Origin: Thermoplasmata archaeon
Lineage (GTDB): Archaea; Thermoplasmatota; Thermoplasmata; UBA184
Direction of reading: 5' to 3'
Length of the DNA: 6,236 bases
NCBI GenBank assembly: GCA_030064695.1
Contig: JASHYV010000101.1
Span: 1-6,236, forward strand
Shown here: one piece after another, positions 1 through 4,663 of the stretch
Position numbering within the stretch: the stretch's first letter is position 1
Layout of the letters: every line of letters starts with the position of its first letter
Translations under genes and position numbers: made by a program
Notes under the pieces: generated by a model
The model's input: the letters and a program-made list of their open reading frames with translations, nothing else
What the model was told of the DNA's origin: nothing
Databases searched by the model: none

Positions 1-25
1 CGGGCCCGCCGGGATTCGAACCCGG
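1..25 (-). repeat. tRNA-Arg 3'-end fragment (direct repeat, putative att site)
   Basis: On the minus strand these bases read as a T arm (5-bp stem, TTCGAAT loop) followed by the acceptor 3' strand CGGGCCC and discriminator G. All 25 bases are identical to 1519-1543, the 3' end of the intact tRNA-Arg(CCG). Identity stops at base 26 and no D arm, anticodon arm or 5' acceptor strand follows within the next 75 bases, so this is a fragment and not a tRNA gene. The vapC stop codon lies only 9 bases away. A 3'-end tRNA copy of this kind is the usual scar left at the far end of an element that integrated into a tRNA gene. The repeat may continue left of the window. Confidence 0.85.
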
Positions 26-34
26 CCCGGGGGA

Positions 35-451
35 TCAGCTCGGCGCGCCGGGAAGGAGGTCGAAGCCCGCCTGCGCGAAGTCCGTGTCAAAGCCGAACGC
101 ATGTCGGATGCCGAGCGCTTCCATCGTCACAAAGCTAAGACAGTCGGTGAGACTCCAGCGCTTGTCCCGGCGAGACTCGAGCCGCTGCCAAGCCTCCCAG
201 AACCGATCCGGAGAGGTCCACACGATCTGGACGCTTTCGCTCTCGGCCAGCACGCGACGAAACTCTCGGGCCAGATCTCCCGAGGCATGCAGTCGGAGAT
301 AGGTCACGGCCTCGGCCAAGACGAGATCGGTCGTGATCAACCGACCGTAGGCGCCGCGACCCAACTCCCGCTGGAAGCTTCGGGCTCGGGGATGGAAGCG
401 GTCGCGCTCGTCCAGCAGTGCGATCCACGCCCCGGTATCGACGAAGATCAC
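35..451 (-). CDS. vapC: VapC-like PIN-domain ribonuclease toxin
   Basis: This 138-residue protein has the usual single-domain PIN length. The expected acidic residues are visible: D5 in the N-terminal strand (MIFVDTGAWIAL), E47 in the helix after TTDLVLAEA, D103 in SLTDCLSF, and D122/D124 in GFDTDF. In VapC toxins these residues bind the Mg2+ or Mn2+ that cleaves RNA, typically tRNA or rRNA. The start is GTG, and GTGA overlaps the stop codon of the upstream vapB by 4 bases, which points to translational coupling. The pairing with a ribbon-helix-helix gene makes toxin-antitoxin function likely. The RNA target cannot be read from sequence. The C-terminus ends 9 bases short of the tRNA-Arg fragment at 1-25, so the gene is the outermost cargo of the putative island. 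It appears intact. Confidence 0.93.
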   Translation of the reverse strand: MIFVDTGAWIALLDERDRFHPRARSFQRELGRGAYGRLITTDLVLAEAVTYLRLHASGDLAREFRRVLAESESVQIVWTSPDRFWEAWQRLESRRDKRWSLTDCLSFVTMEALGIRHAFGFDTDFAQAGFDLLPGAPS

Positions 452-684
452 GGTCGAGAGTAGAGGATCCGGTCGTGTTCGACGGACGCGTTCGTGTGCC
501 GCCCACGTCCCTTGATCAACGGAAAGGTGTGGAAGATCGGGTCGTCCGGGTTCACGCGATCGGGAAGCAGGTGCGCTCGCAGCGCCTCCCGAGCGACCTC
601 CTTCATGCTCTTCCCCTCCTTGCTCGCTCGCTCGCGGAGCAGTCGGTACTCGTCATCGGGAATGGCGGTCTGGACCAACTTCAT
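448..684 (-). CDS. vapB: VapB-like ribbon-helix-helix antitoxin
   Basis: This 78-residue protein has an N-terminal strand (KLVQTAIPDDEY), then two helices around RLLRERASKEG and SMKEVAREALRAHLL. That is the layout of a ribbon-helix-helix DNA-binding domain in about the first 40 residues. The rest (about 41-78, rich in D, P, H and R) would be the toxin-binding tail, as in known VapB antitoxins. The gene lies directly before vapC with a 4-base overlap, in the usual antitoxin-first order. No Shine-Dalgarno sequence precedes the ATG. A TATA-like box centred about 29 bases upstream suggests a leaderless transcript. Antitoxins of this type usually repress their own promoter, and inverted repeats lie at the TATA box and across the start codon. 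The antitoxin role is inferred from fold and neighbourhood. Confidence 0.88.
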   Translation of the reverse strand: MKLVQTAIPDDEYRLLRERASKEGKSMKEVAREALRAHLLPDRVNPDDPIFHTFPLIKGRGRHTNASVEHDRILYSRP

Positions 685-709
685 GGTCTATGAGACATGA
701 ACCCTCGCG

Positions 710-717
710 TATTTACA
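710..717 (-). promoter_or_regulatory. TATA box of vapBC
   Basis: The minus strand reads TGTAAATA, an A/T-rich island in otherwise GC-rich DNA, centred about 29 bases before the vapB ATG. With the usual archaeal spacing of about 25 bases from TATA to start site, transcription would begin at or within a few bases of the ATG. This agrees with the missing ribosome binding site. Confidence 0.6.
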
Positions 718-728
718 CCCGGTGGTGT
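715..728. promoter_or_regulatory. Inverted repeat abutting the vapBC TATA box (candidate operator)
   Basis: ACACC (715-719) and GGTGT (724-728) form perfect 5-bp arms around a 4-base spacer. The proximal arm overlaps the upstream part of the TATA element and the position expected for the TFB-binding BRE. A protein bound here would block promoter recognition. This suits autorepression by a ribbon-helix-helix antitoxin, but no binding evidence is available and short arms can arise by chance. Confidence 0.4.
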
Positions 729-828
729 CCCGGGCGAGACGGGGCGCGGGACCGCGATGGGATCCCCACTTTTCGATGGGCGGCTCGCCACTTCCTGGGC
801 TCCCGCGGTGAGAGAAATCCTCGGTCTG

Positions 829-1422
829 TCAGGGGAACTCCCGGACTGACGGTCGCGGGGGACCCGCCGGACGCAGTAGGTCCGAGTAGGACCCGGTCTG
901 GAGGGAGTCTAAGGAGATCCCGAGTTCGCGCAGCATGGTGCGGAGCTCGGAGTGAACGGTCGCGGAGGGAGCGCCAGGATCGATGGTACGCTCGAACTCG
1001 AGGAACGCGCCGAGCCCTTCGACCTCATCCAGATGGACCCGGGTTCCTCGCCAGTCGAAGACGCGTCGGACCTTGGATACGACGACCCGCACTCCGAGGG
1101 CCGCACTGAGCACCGGCTCGAGTCCGTGGTGGGGCGGGAGAGCGGTGAGGACGATCTGGCTCTCCTTGGTGTCGGCCACGTCGGGGCGGTCGTACCAGAC
1201 CAGTTGGTCCTGGCCGGGTCGCTGGATCCGCAGCTTGAGTCTCCCCTGGACTCGGAGAAAGTAGACGTCTCGCTGTCGCAGGGTCGACTGGAAGCGCGCC
1301 CCGGACGCTTTCAGGCGTTCTTCGATTTCGCGCGGGAAGTCCAGTCGAGTCTTGAGCTCCACAAGCGATTTTCGTAGCGCTCCCCCCGCCGCCTCCTTCG
1401 ACTCGGCCTCCTCTCTCGTCAC
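829..1422 (-). CDS. CYTH-domain protein (class IV adenylate cyclase / triphosphatase-like)
   Basis: This 197-residue protein matches CYTH proteins of the CyaB/thiamine-triphosphatase superfamily, which act on triphosphates inside a charged beta barrel. Visible elements in order are VELKTRL (21-27, the start of the barrel), RFQSTLRQRDVYF (43-55), RLKLR (61-65), VWYDRPD (75-81), KVRRVF (117-122), RVHLDEVEGLG (128-138) and FLEFE (140-144). Family members either cyclise ATP or hydrolyse ThTP or PPPi. Archaeal ones are often named adenylate cyclase without proof, so the reaction is left open. In the N-terminal ExExK signature only the second E and the K are clear (E22, K24), and the first position is L20. 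The only standard start before the domain is GTG at 1422, because an in-frame stop lies at 1462-1464. GGAGG touches the GTG with no spacing, and no convincing TATA box precedes the gene. It lies inside the putative tRNA-bounded island. Confidence 0.85.
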   Translation of the reverse strand: MTREEAESKEAAGGALRKSLVELKTRLDFPREIEERLKASGARFQSTLRQRDVYFLRVQGRLKLRIQRPGQDQLVWYDRPDVADTKESQIVLTALPPHHGLEPVLSAALGVRVVVSKVRRVFDWRGTRVHLDEVEGLGAFLEFERTIDPGAPSATVHSELRTMLRELGISLDSLQTGSYSDLLRPAGPPRPSVREFP

Positions 1423-1479
1423 CCTCCGGCCTTCCCCGTTCGAGCCGCGGAGCAGGACCGCTCACAGCTTGAAGCCGAT

Positions 1480-1506
1480 GTCGGCGCCCACCGGCGGCCG
1501 GCCGAC
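1480..1506. repeat. GC-rich inverted repeat just past the tRNA 3' end
   Basis: GTCGGC (1480-1485) and GCCGAC (1501-1506) are perfect 6-bp arms around a 15-base GC-rich spacer that can itself partly pair. The near end is 12 bases beyond the tRNA discriminator base, inside the putative island. No T-tract follows, so it is not a normal archaeal terminator. It could affect 3' processing, serve as a recombinase arm site, or be chance in GC-rich DNA. Confidence 0.3.
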
Positions 1507-1518
1507 GCTTAGGTTAGA

Positions 1519-1592
1519 CGGGCCCGCCGGGATTCGAACCCGGGTTTGAGGCTCCGGAGGCCTCCGTGATGTCCAAGCTATACTACGGGCCC
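1519..1592 (-). tRNA. tRNA-Arg(CCG)
   Basis: The gene is 74 nt and folds as a cloverleaf. Acceptor GGGCCCG pairs with CGGGCCC and the discriminator is G. U8-A9 and the D arm follow, then anticodon stem GAGGC/GCCTC around loop CTCCGGA with anticodon CCG at 1557-1555. T arm CCGGG/CCCGG encloses TTCGAAT. Anticodon CCG reads the arginine codon CGG, useful in a GC-rich genome. No CCA is encoded and no intron interrupts the anticodon loop. The D stem is weak: G10-C25 and U11-A24 pair, while A12/C23 and U13/U22 do not. It follows the S27ae gene by 104 bases on the same strand. Its last 25 nt recur at 1-25, suggesting use as an attachment site. Confidence 0.96.
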
Positions 1593-1654
1593 ATGGGACT
1601 CGTTCGCGCCGGTAGGGGCGCATCCCCGCCGACGCGGCCGATGAAGGGTCGCGG

Positions 1655-1660
1655 TTTAAA
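1655..1660 (-). promoter_or_regulatory. Possible TATA box for tRNA-Arg
   Basis: The minus strand reads TTTAAA within CTTTAAACC, the only A/T-rich stretch between the S27ae stop and the tRNA. It lies about 65 bases before the mature tRNA 5' end, implying a leader of about 40 nt to be removed by RNase P. That is longer than usual, so the call is tentative. Confidence 0.4.
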
Positions 1661-1696
1661 GCCCACGCCCTGCCCGGTCTCGGCGAGCGAGGCGGG

Positions 1697-1894
1697 TTAG
1701 CCCGACTTCGCCTTCGGCTTGGGCGTCGGTGCCGCCTTCGATTCCGAGTAGCCGCATCGGCCGCAGGAGCGCCGGTCGGCGTGCTCGGCGAGGAACGTGC
1801 CGGGCCCACACTTGGGGCAGCTCTTGTGGGTCCGGGTCAGGGCGTCGCCCTTGACCTCGTAGAGCCCCACGCGTGCCTTGGCCAACCGGCTCAC
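1697..1894 (-). CDS. rps27ae: Small ribosomal subunit protein eS31 (S27ae)
   Basis: This 65-residue protein has the archaeal S27ae length and layout: an N-terminal GLYEVKG segment, then a zinc ribbon with CPKC (26-29) and CGRC (44-47). The conserved stretch [20 protein letters not shown] joins the two knuckles. In archaea this is a stand-alone 30S subunit protein, without the ubiquitin fusion seen in eukaryotes. The start is GTG, and its GTGA overlaps the S24e stop by 4 bases, which indicates coupled translation. The GGAG before it touches the GTG. The last dozen residues ([11 protein letters not shown]) form a basic Pro/Lys tail like those on S24e and Rpo7 in the same operon. It is the last protein gene of the operon seen here. 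In many euryarchaea Kae1 follows, but here a tRNA gene does. Confidence 0.95.
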   Translation of the reverse strand: MSRLAKARVGLYEVKGDALTRTHKSCPKCGPGTFLAEHADRRSCGRCGYSESKAAPTPKPKAKSG

Positions 1895-2286
1895 TCCTTC
1901 TTCTCGGTGGGCGCGGTCTCGGACTTCGGCGTCTCCGCCTTGGGCTCCTCGGCCTTCGGCGCCTCGGCCGCGGCAGGCGCGGCGGCGCCGCCTTTCGGCG
2001 CGCGCTCCTTCAGGCCGTTCCGCACCAGGATGTGCGCGCGGGAGGTGGACTTCGCCGCCTCGGCGGTGTCGTAGACCAGCGCGTCGCCGCGCGTCACGGC
2101 CGTGCCGTACCGGGCCCGCATCCGCTCGATGATCACGCGGTCCTTCGGCGCCTTCACGAGCTTCGACAGTTCGACCCGGACCTGGTCTCGGCTCGGCGTC
2201 GCCGAGGTAGCGTGCGCGACCTCGAAGCGGTACTCGTGGCGGTGCATGAGCGGGTTCGGCCGCTCCTCGAGGATCTTAATCTCCAT
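1891..2286 (-). CDS. rps24e: Small ribosomal subunit protein eS24 (S24e)
   Basis: This 131-residue protein has a family-typical core in residues 1-94: [21 protein letters not shown] at the start, the ATPSRDQVR segment, and the C-terminal run [21 protein letters not shown]. The family is part of the archaeal and eukaryotic 30S/40S subunit. Residues from about 95 to 131 form a low-complexity Ala/Pro/Lys/Glu tail beyond the usual archaeal length of about 100. The ATG at 2286 is preceded by GGAGGA six bases upstream, the clearest Shine-Dalgarno sequence in this operon, and it lies inside the 3' end of the dephospho-CoA kinase gene. The reading frame overlaps that gene by 11 bases and the S27ae gene by 4. 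Confidence 0.96.
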   Translation of the reverse strand: MEIKILEERPNPLMHRHEYRFEVAHATSATPSRDQVRVELSKLVKAPKDRVIIERMRARYGTAVTRGDALVYDTAEAAKSTSRAHILVRNGLKERAPKGGAAAPAAAEAPKAEEPKAETPKSETAPTEKKE

Positions 2287-2833
2287 CGCCCGTCCTCCGC
2301 AACTCCATCTGCGCGATCAGGTGCCGTACGTGTTCCTTCGCGACCGCATCGACGCGGACGAAGGAGGCCCCCTCACCCGGGATACCATATATAACGGTCG
2401 CTCCGGCGGGCATCGATTCCACGAGGGCGAGCGACCCGAGATCCTCCTCGCCGTCGACCTCGATCAGCCCTCCGCCCTCCTGCACGAGGCGCTTCACCGC
2501 CGTGCGCAGTGCCTCCGTGAGGAGGCCCGGCGGGTTCGCGACCTTCACGTGGCGGCGCGCCGCGAGCGGGCGGAACGAGCGAGCATCGATCGGCTCGCGA
2601 CGGCGGGTCTTGAGATCGACGATCCCGATGAGGGGAAGGTGCTTCAGCTCGACCGCGCGGGCCGTGACCCAGTCGCCGCACGTCGCGAACACCTGGAGCG
2701 CGAGGAGGCGGCGGTCGGCCTCGGCCCCGGCGTAGACGGGCCCGTACCGCTCGGCGAGGGTCGGGCGCAGCGACTTGGGGACCGCCCAGGCGCGCCCGTC
2801 ACTTGACGCGGAGCGCGTACCGGCCCGCGGCAT
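2276..2833 (-). CDS. GTP-dependent dephospho-CoA kinase (DUF359 family)
   Basis: This 185-residue protein matches archaeal DUF359, shown in Thermococcus to phosphorylate dephospho-CoA with GTP, the last step of CoA synthesis in archaea. Visible motifs in order are GDWVT (53-57), GIVDLKTRRREP (70-81), ANPPG (99-103), VDGEEDL (126-132) and IYGIPGEG (148-155). The domain starts near residue 22 (LRPTLAERYGPVY). The only standard start codon before it is the ATG at 2833, which overlaps the Spt4 gene by 35 bases and adds about 17 residues without family similarity. A rarer start nearer the domain is possible. At the other end it overlaps S24e by 11 bases. Its place between Spt4 and S24e is a recurring archaeal arrangement and does not imply a direct role in translation. 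Confidence 0.93.
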   Translation of the reverse strand: MPRAGTRSASSDGRAWAVPKSLRPTLAERYGPVYAGAEADRRLLALQVFATCGDWVTARAVELKHLPLIGIVDLKTRRREPIDARSFRPLAARRHVKVANPPGLLTEALRTAVKRLVQEGGGLIEVDGEEDLGSLALVESMPAGATVIYGIPGEGASFVRVDAVAKEHVRHLIAQMELRRTGDGD

Positions 2834-2984
2834 GGATCCCCATCTTCCGGGCGATCTCCGACTTCTCGGGGTCGATCACGACCAGGTACCCCTGCCACTC
2901 GCGGGACGTCTCCCCGCCGCACCGGGGGCACTTCGCCTGGTCGGTGATCGTGTTGCAGTTCTTGCACGCCTTGAGGTTGATCAT
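2799..2984 (-). CDS. spt4: Transcription elongation factor Spt4 (RpoE'')
   Basis: This 61-residue protein has the archaeal Spt4 length. A zinc ribbon is formed by C7-x2-C10 and C19-x2-C22 (ACKNCNTI, KCPRCGGE), followed by the conserved SREWQGYLVVIDPEKSEIA segment and a short C-terminus with MGIHAAGRYALRVK. Spt4 binds the NGN domain of Spt5 and, with it, clamps RNA polymerase on DNA to keep elongation processive. It starts 9 bases after the rpo7 stop with no Shine-Dalgarno sequence in between, so it probably depends on translation of rpo7. Its 3' end is overlapped by the dephospho-CoA kinase start. Confidence 0.96.
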   Translation of the reverse strand: MINLKACKNCNTITDQAKCPRCGGETSREWQGYLVVIDPEKSEIARKMGIHAAGRYALRVK

Positions 2985-2993
2985 CGGAACTCG

Positions 2994-3653
2994 TCAGCTC
3001 GCAGCGGGCGCCTCCTTCTCGGGAGGCTTCGCCGGAGCGGGCTTGGCGGCGGGCGCCTTCTTTCCGCCCGCCGGCGTCGCGGCCTTGCGACCGCCCTTGT
3101 CGTCCGTCTTCTTGTGCGCGTCCTGGATCCACTCGAGGCGGCCGAGGGCCGGCTGACGCATCGTGAGACCGATCCGGCTGTCGCGCGGAGAGATCTCGGA
3201 GAGCGAGAGCGAGACGACCCGCGCCCGGACCTTGTAGCCGACCTTGAGGTCCTTCTTCGACTCGATGCCGACGAGCCGCTGGTTGTGCTCGTCGATGTTG
3301 ACGCGGTCGTCCATGATCTGCGAGACGTGGAGGAGCCCGTCGAGCGGGCCGAACCGGACGAACGCGCCGAACTTGCGGATCTCGACGACGGATCCCTCGA
3401 CGACCTCCTGGATCTCGGGCCGGAAGAGGAGGGCCTCGTACTCGACCTCCTGGTAGACCCCGCCGTCGCCGTGGATGATGTGCCCCTCGCCGATGGACTT
3501 CACCTCGCGGATCGTGACCGCGAGGCTCTGGCCGTCCACCAGCTTCCCTTCGAACTGCTGCTGGGCGAGCTCGGTGAGCACGCCGGTGAGCTCCGGGCCG
3601 AGGCGCTCGGGCGGGATCCGGACCACGTCCCGCCGATGATCGAGGTAATACAT
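2994..3653 (-). CDS. rpo7: DNA-directed RNA polymerase subunit Rpo7 (RpoE')
   Basis: This 219-residue protein is the Rpb7 homologue that, with Rpo4, forms the polymerase stalk used in open-complex formation and RNA contact. Residues 1-79 form the RNP-like tip (DVVRIPPERLG at 9-19, GEGHIIHGDG at 55-64). Residues 80-168 form an S1/OB RNA-binding domain with FGAFVRFGPLDGLLHVSQ (95-112) and IGLTMRQPALG (161-171). The last 40 or so residues are a Lys/Ala/Pro tail absent from most homologues. The frame stays open upstream to 3809, but similarity begins at MYYLDHRRDVVRIPP. The ATG at 3653 also lies 29 bases after a TATA box, so it was chosen. It is the first gene of the operon. Confidence 0.96.
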   Translation of the reverse strand: MYYLDHRRDVVRIPPERLGPELTGVLTELAQQQFEGKLVDGQSLAVTIREVKSIGEGHIIHGDGGVYQEVEYEALLFRPEIQEVVEGSVVEIRKFGAFVRFGPLDGLLHVSQIMDDRVNIDEHNQRLVGIESKKDLKVGYKVRARVVSLSLSEISPRDSRIGLTMRQPALGRLEWIQDAHKKTDDKGGRKAATPAGGKKAPAAKPAPAKPPEKEAPAAS

Positions 3654-3676
3654 GCTCCGCGCGCGAGCGGGGCGGT

Positions 3677-4663
3677 CTATTTGATTTTTGGGGAGCGGGC
3701 CGGAGCGACCTCGGCCGACAGGAGACGGTCGAACGTGTCGGGAAAGCTGAGCACCCGGACCAGGGTCGCCGACTCGAACCCCTTCACTCCGGGGTAGCGG
3801 TGAACCCATCGCTCGATCTCGTCCACGCGGGCCGCGGAGTCGGCCACCACGAAGAACGAGCCCACCAGGTCGGGGAGGACCGGGCCGAAGGGCTGGCGCA
3901 GGAACTCGAGCGAGTTGGGGAAGGCCCTCGTCAACGCCCGCGGGAATCCCGCGCGGTCACCGGGGGTTGCGAACTCGATCGCAAGGGTCACGACGGGCTC
4001 GGCCAGCGAACGAAAGTCGAAGACCGGGATGAACCAGGCGGCGTGCTCGTCCAGCAACCGGCCGTACCGGGCGGTGATGGTTCGGGTCGAGACTCCGACG
4101 TGGCGGGCGATCGCGGTCAGGGAGTCGGTCGGGAACCGCCGGAGGGCCCGGACCACCCGCAGTTCGAGGGGAGAGAGCGCGCGGGGCGAGTCGACCGAGT
4201 TCCAGCTCGCCGTGTTCTCCACCTCGGCGACGCCGGTGAGCGAGCGCAGCAGCGCCATCGCCCGGCGCGGATCCTCTCCCGCCGGTAGGGCGAACGTGAC
4301 GGTGATCCAGTCCCCCAGGTAGTCGATCCCGCCGATCGCCCCCGGCACGAGGCCGATCCGCTCGATCACCTCGGGCTTGTCGGCCCGATGCGCCACCCGG
4401 ACCTCGAAGGCGAAGCCCGAGAGCCCGAAGAGGAGCGGGTTCGGCCAGACATCGTACCGCGCGACGAATCCCAACTCCCTCCACGTGCTGAGCCGGCCGG
4501 AGACCCGGGCCCGGCTCACCCCCAGACGGGTGGCGATCCGGTTCGCGTTGAGCCGGGGATCGATCCCGGAGATCTGCACGCCGCCCTCCGGGTACATCTC
4601 GCGCAGGATGTCGAGGTCGAGGGGCACCACCCGCATGGTCCCGGACGACGAGGAGGACGGCAT
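3677..4663 (-). CDS. Two-module Lrp/AsnC-like HTH transcription regulator
   Basis: This 328-residue protein looks like a tandem duplication of an HTH plus sensor unit. HTH 1 is about residues 15-68, with the recognition region RIATRLGVSRARVSGRLSTW. It is followed by an alpha/beta stretch (about 80-152) with GAIGGIDYLGDWITVTFALP, resembling an AsnC/RAM sensor. HTH 2 is about residues 164-208 (LTAIARHVGVSTRTITARYG), followed by a second alpha/beta stretch (about 220-315). Lrp-like proteins bind small ligands and regulate metabolism or transport, but the ligand here is unknown. The segment SGIDPRLNANRIA recalls a group of archaeal regulators, but this was not checked. ATG 4663 is used; ATG 4636 (residue 10) is a good alternative, since residues 1-9 are a Ser-rich run. 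The gene is divergent from an MFS exporter and ends 23 bases before rpo7. Confidence 0.78.
   Translation of the reverse strand: MPSSSSSGTMRVVPLDLDILREMYPEGGVQISGIDPRLNANRIATRLGVSRARVSGRLSTWRELGFVARYDVWPNPLLFGLSGFAFEVRVAHRADKPEVIERIGLVPGAIGGIDYLGDWITVTFALPAGEDPRRAMALLRSLTGVAEVENTASWNSVDSPRALSPLELRVVRALRRFPTDSLTAIARHVGVSTRTITARYGRLLDEHAAWFIPVFDFRSLAEPVVTLAIEFATPGDRAGFPRALTRAFPNSLEFLRQPFGPVLPDLVGSFFVVADSAARVDEIERWVHRYPGVKGFESATLVRVLSFPDTFDRLLSAEVAPARSPKIK
3678..3685 (-). promoter_or_regulatory. TATA box of the rpo7-spt4-DPCK-rps24e-rps27ae operon
   Basis: The minus strand reads ATCAAATA within an A/T-rich run (AAAAATCAAATAG) that stands out in GC-rich surroundings. Its centre is about 29 bases before the rpo7 ATG, so the transcript would be leaderless or nearly so. 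The same bases encode the last residues Lys-Ile-Lys and part of the stop codon of the upstream regulator gene. Confidence 0.7.

Larger units (their letters stand above)
1..1543. mobile_element. Putative tRNA-Arg-integrated island (about 1.5 kb, no integrase seen)
   Basis: The segment lies between two exact 25-bp copies of the tRNA-Arg(CCG) 3' end in the same orientation (1-25 and 1519-1543). The intact tRNA is at one end and only the 3' fragment at the other, as in site-specific integration by a tyrosine recombinase. The cargo is a VapBC pair and a CYTH-domain protein, and VapBC is a common passenger and stabiliser of archaeal islands. Spot counts of several 60-base stretches give roughly 50-65% GC in much of this segment, against about 70-78% in several stretches to the right, which fits foreign origin but is only a rough count. 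No integrase is present, so it would be a remnant, a satellite, or the visible part of something larger. Duplication of the tRNA by another route remains possible. Confidence 0.4.

Noticed and set aside
1..75. Complete second tRNA gene or a split-tRNA 3' half at the left edge
   Set aside because: Only the T arm and acceptor 3' strand are present. The adjoining bases are the end of vapC, with no anticodon arm, no leader complementary to another fragment and no promoter.
620..636. Short GCTCG tandem repeat
   Set aside because: Three to four copies inside vapB encoding part of the RERASKE helix; explained by coding sequence and not an array.
690..1109. Plus-strand frame of 139 codons opposite vapBC upstream DNA and the CYTH gene
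   Set aside because: Very Arg/Gly-rich, no start signals, and it overlaps the conserved CYTH C-terminal half on the other strand. The 690-828 gap itself shows only the vapBC promoter, its inverted repeat and a loose 6-bp inverted repeat at 727-752.
2102..2806. 234-codon plus-strand frame opposite S24e and the CoA kinase
   Set aside because: No domain signal; it is antisense to conserved motifs, so GC bias explains it.
2775..3797. 340-codon plus-strand frame opposite spt4 and rpo7
   Set aside because: Low-complexity Asp/Leu/Arg/Val translation opposite two clearly conserved genes. It is an antisense shadow.
3654..3809. Upstream extension of the rpo7 frame to 3809
   Set aside because: The extra 52 residues have no family similarity, overlap the regulator's 3' end and would place the start upstream of the TATA box.
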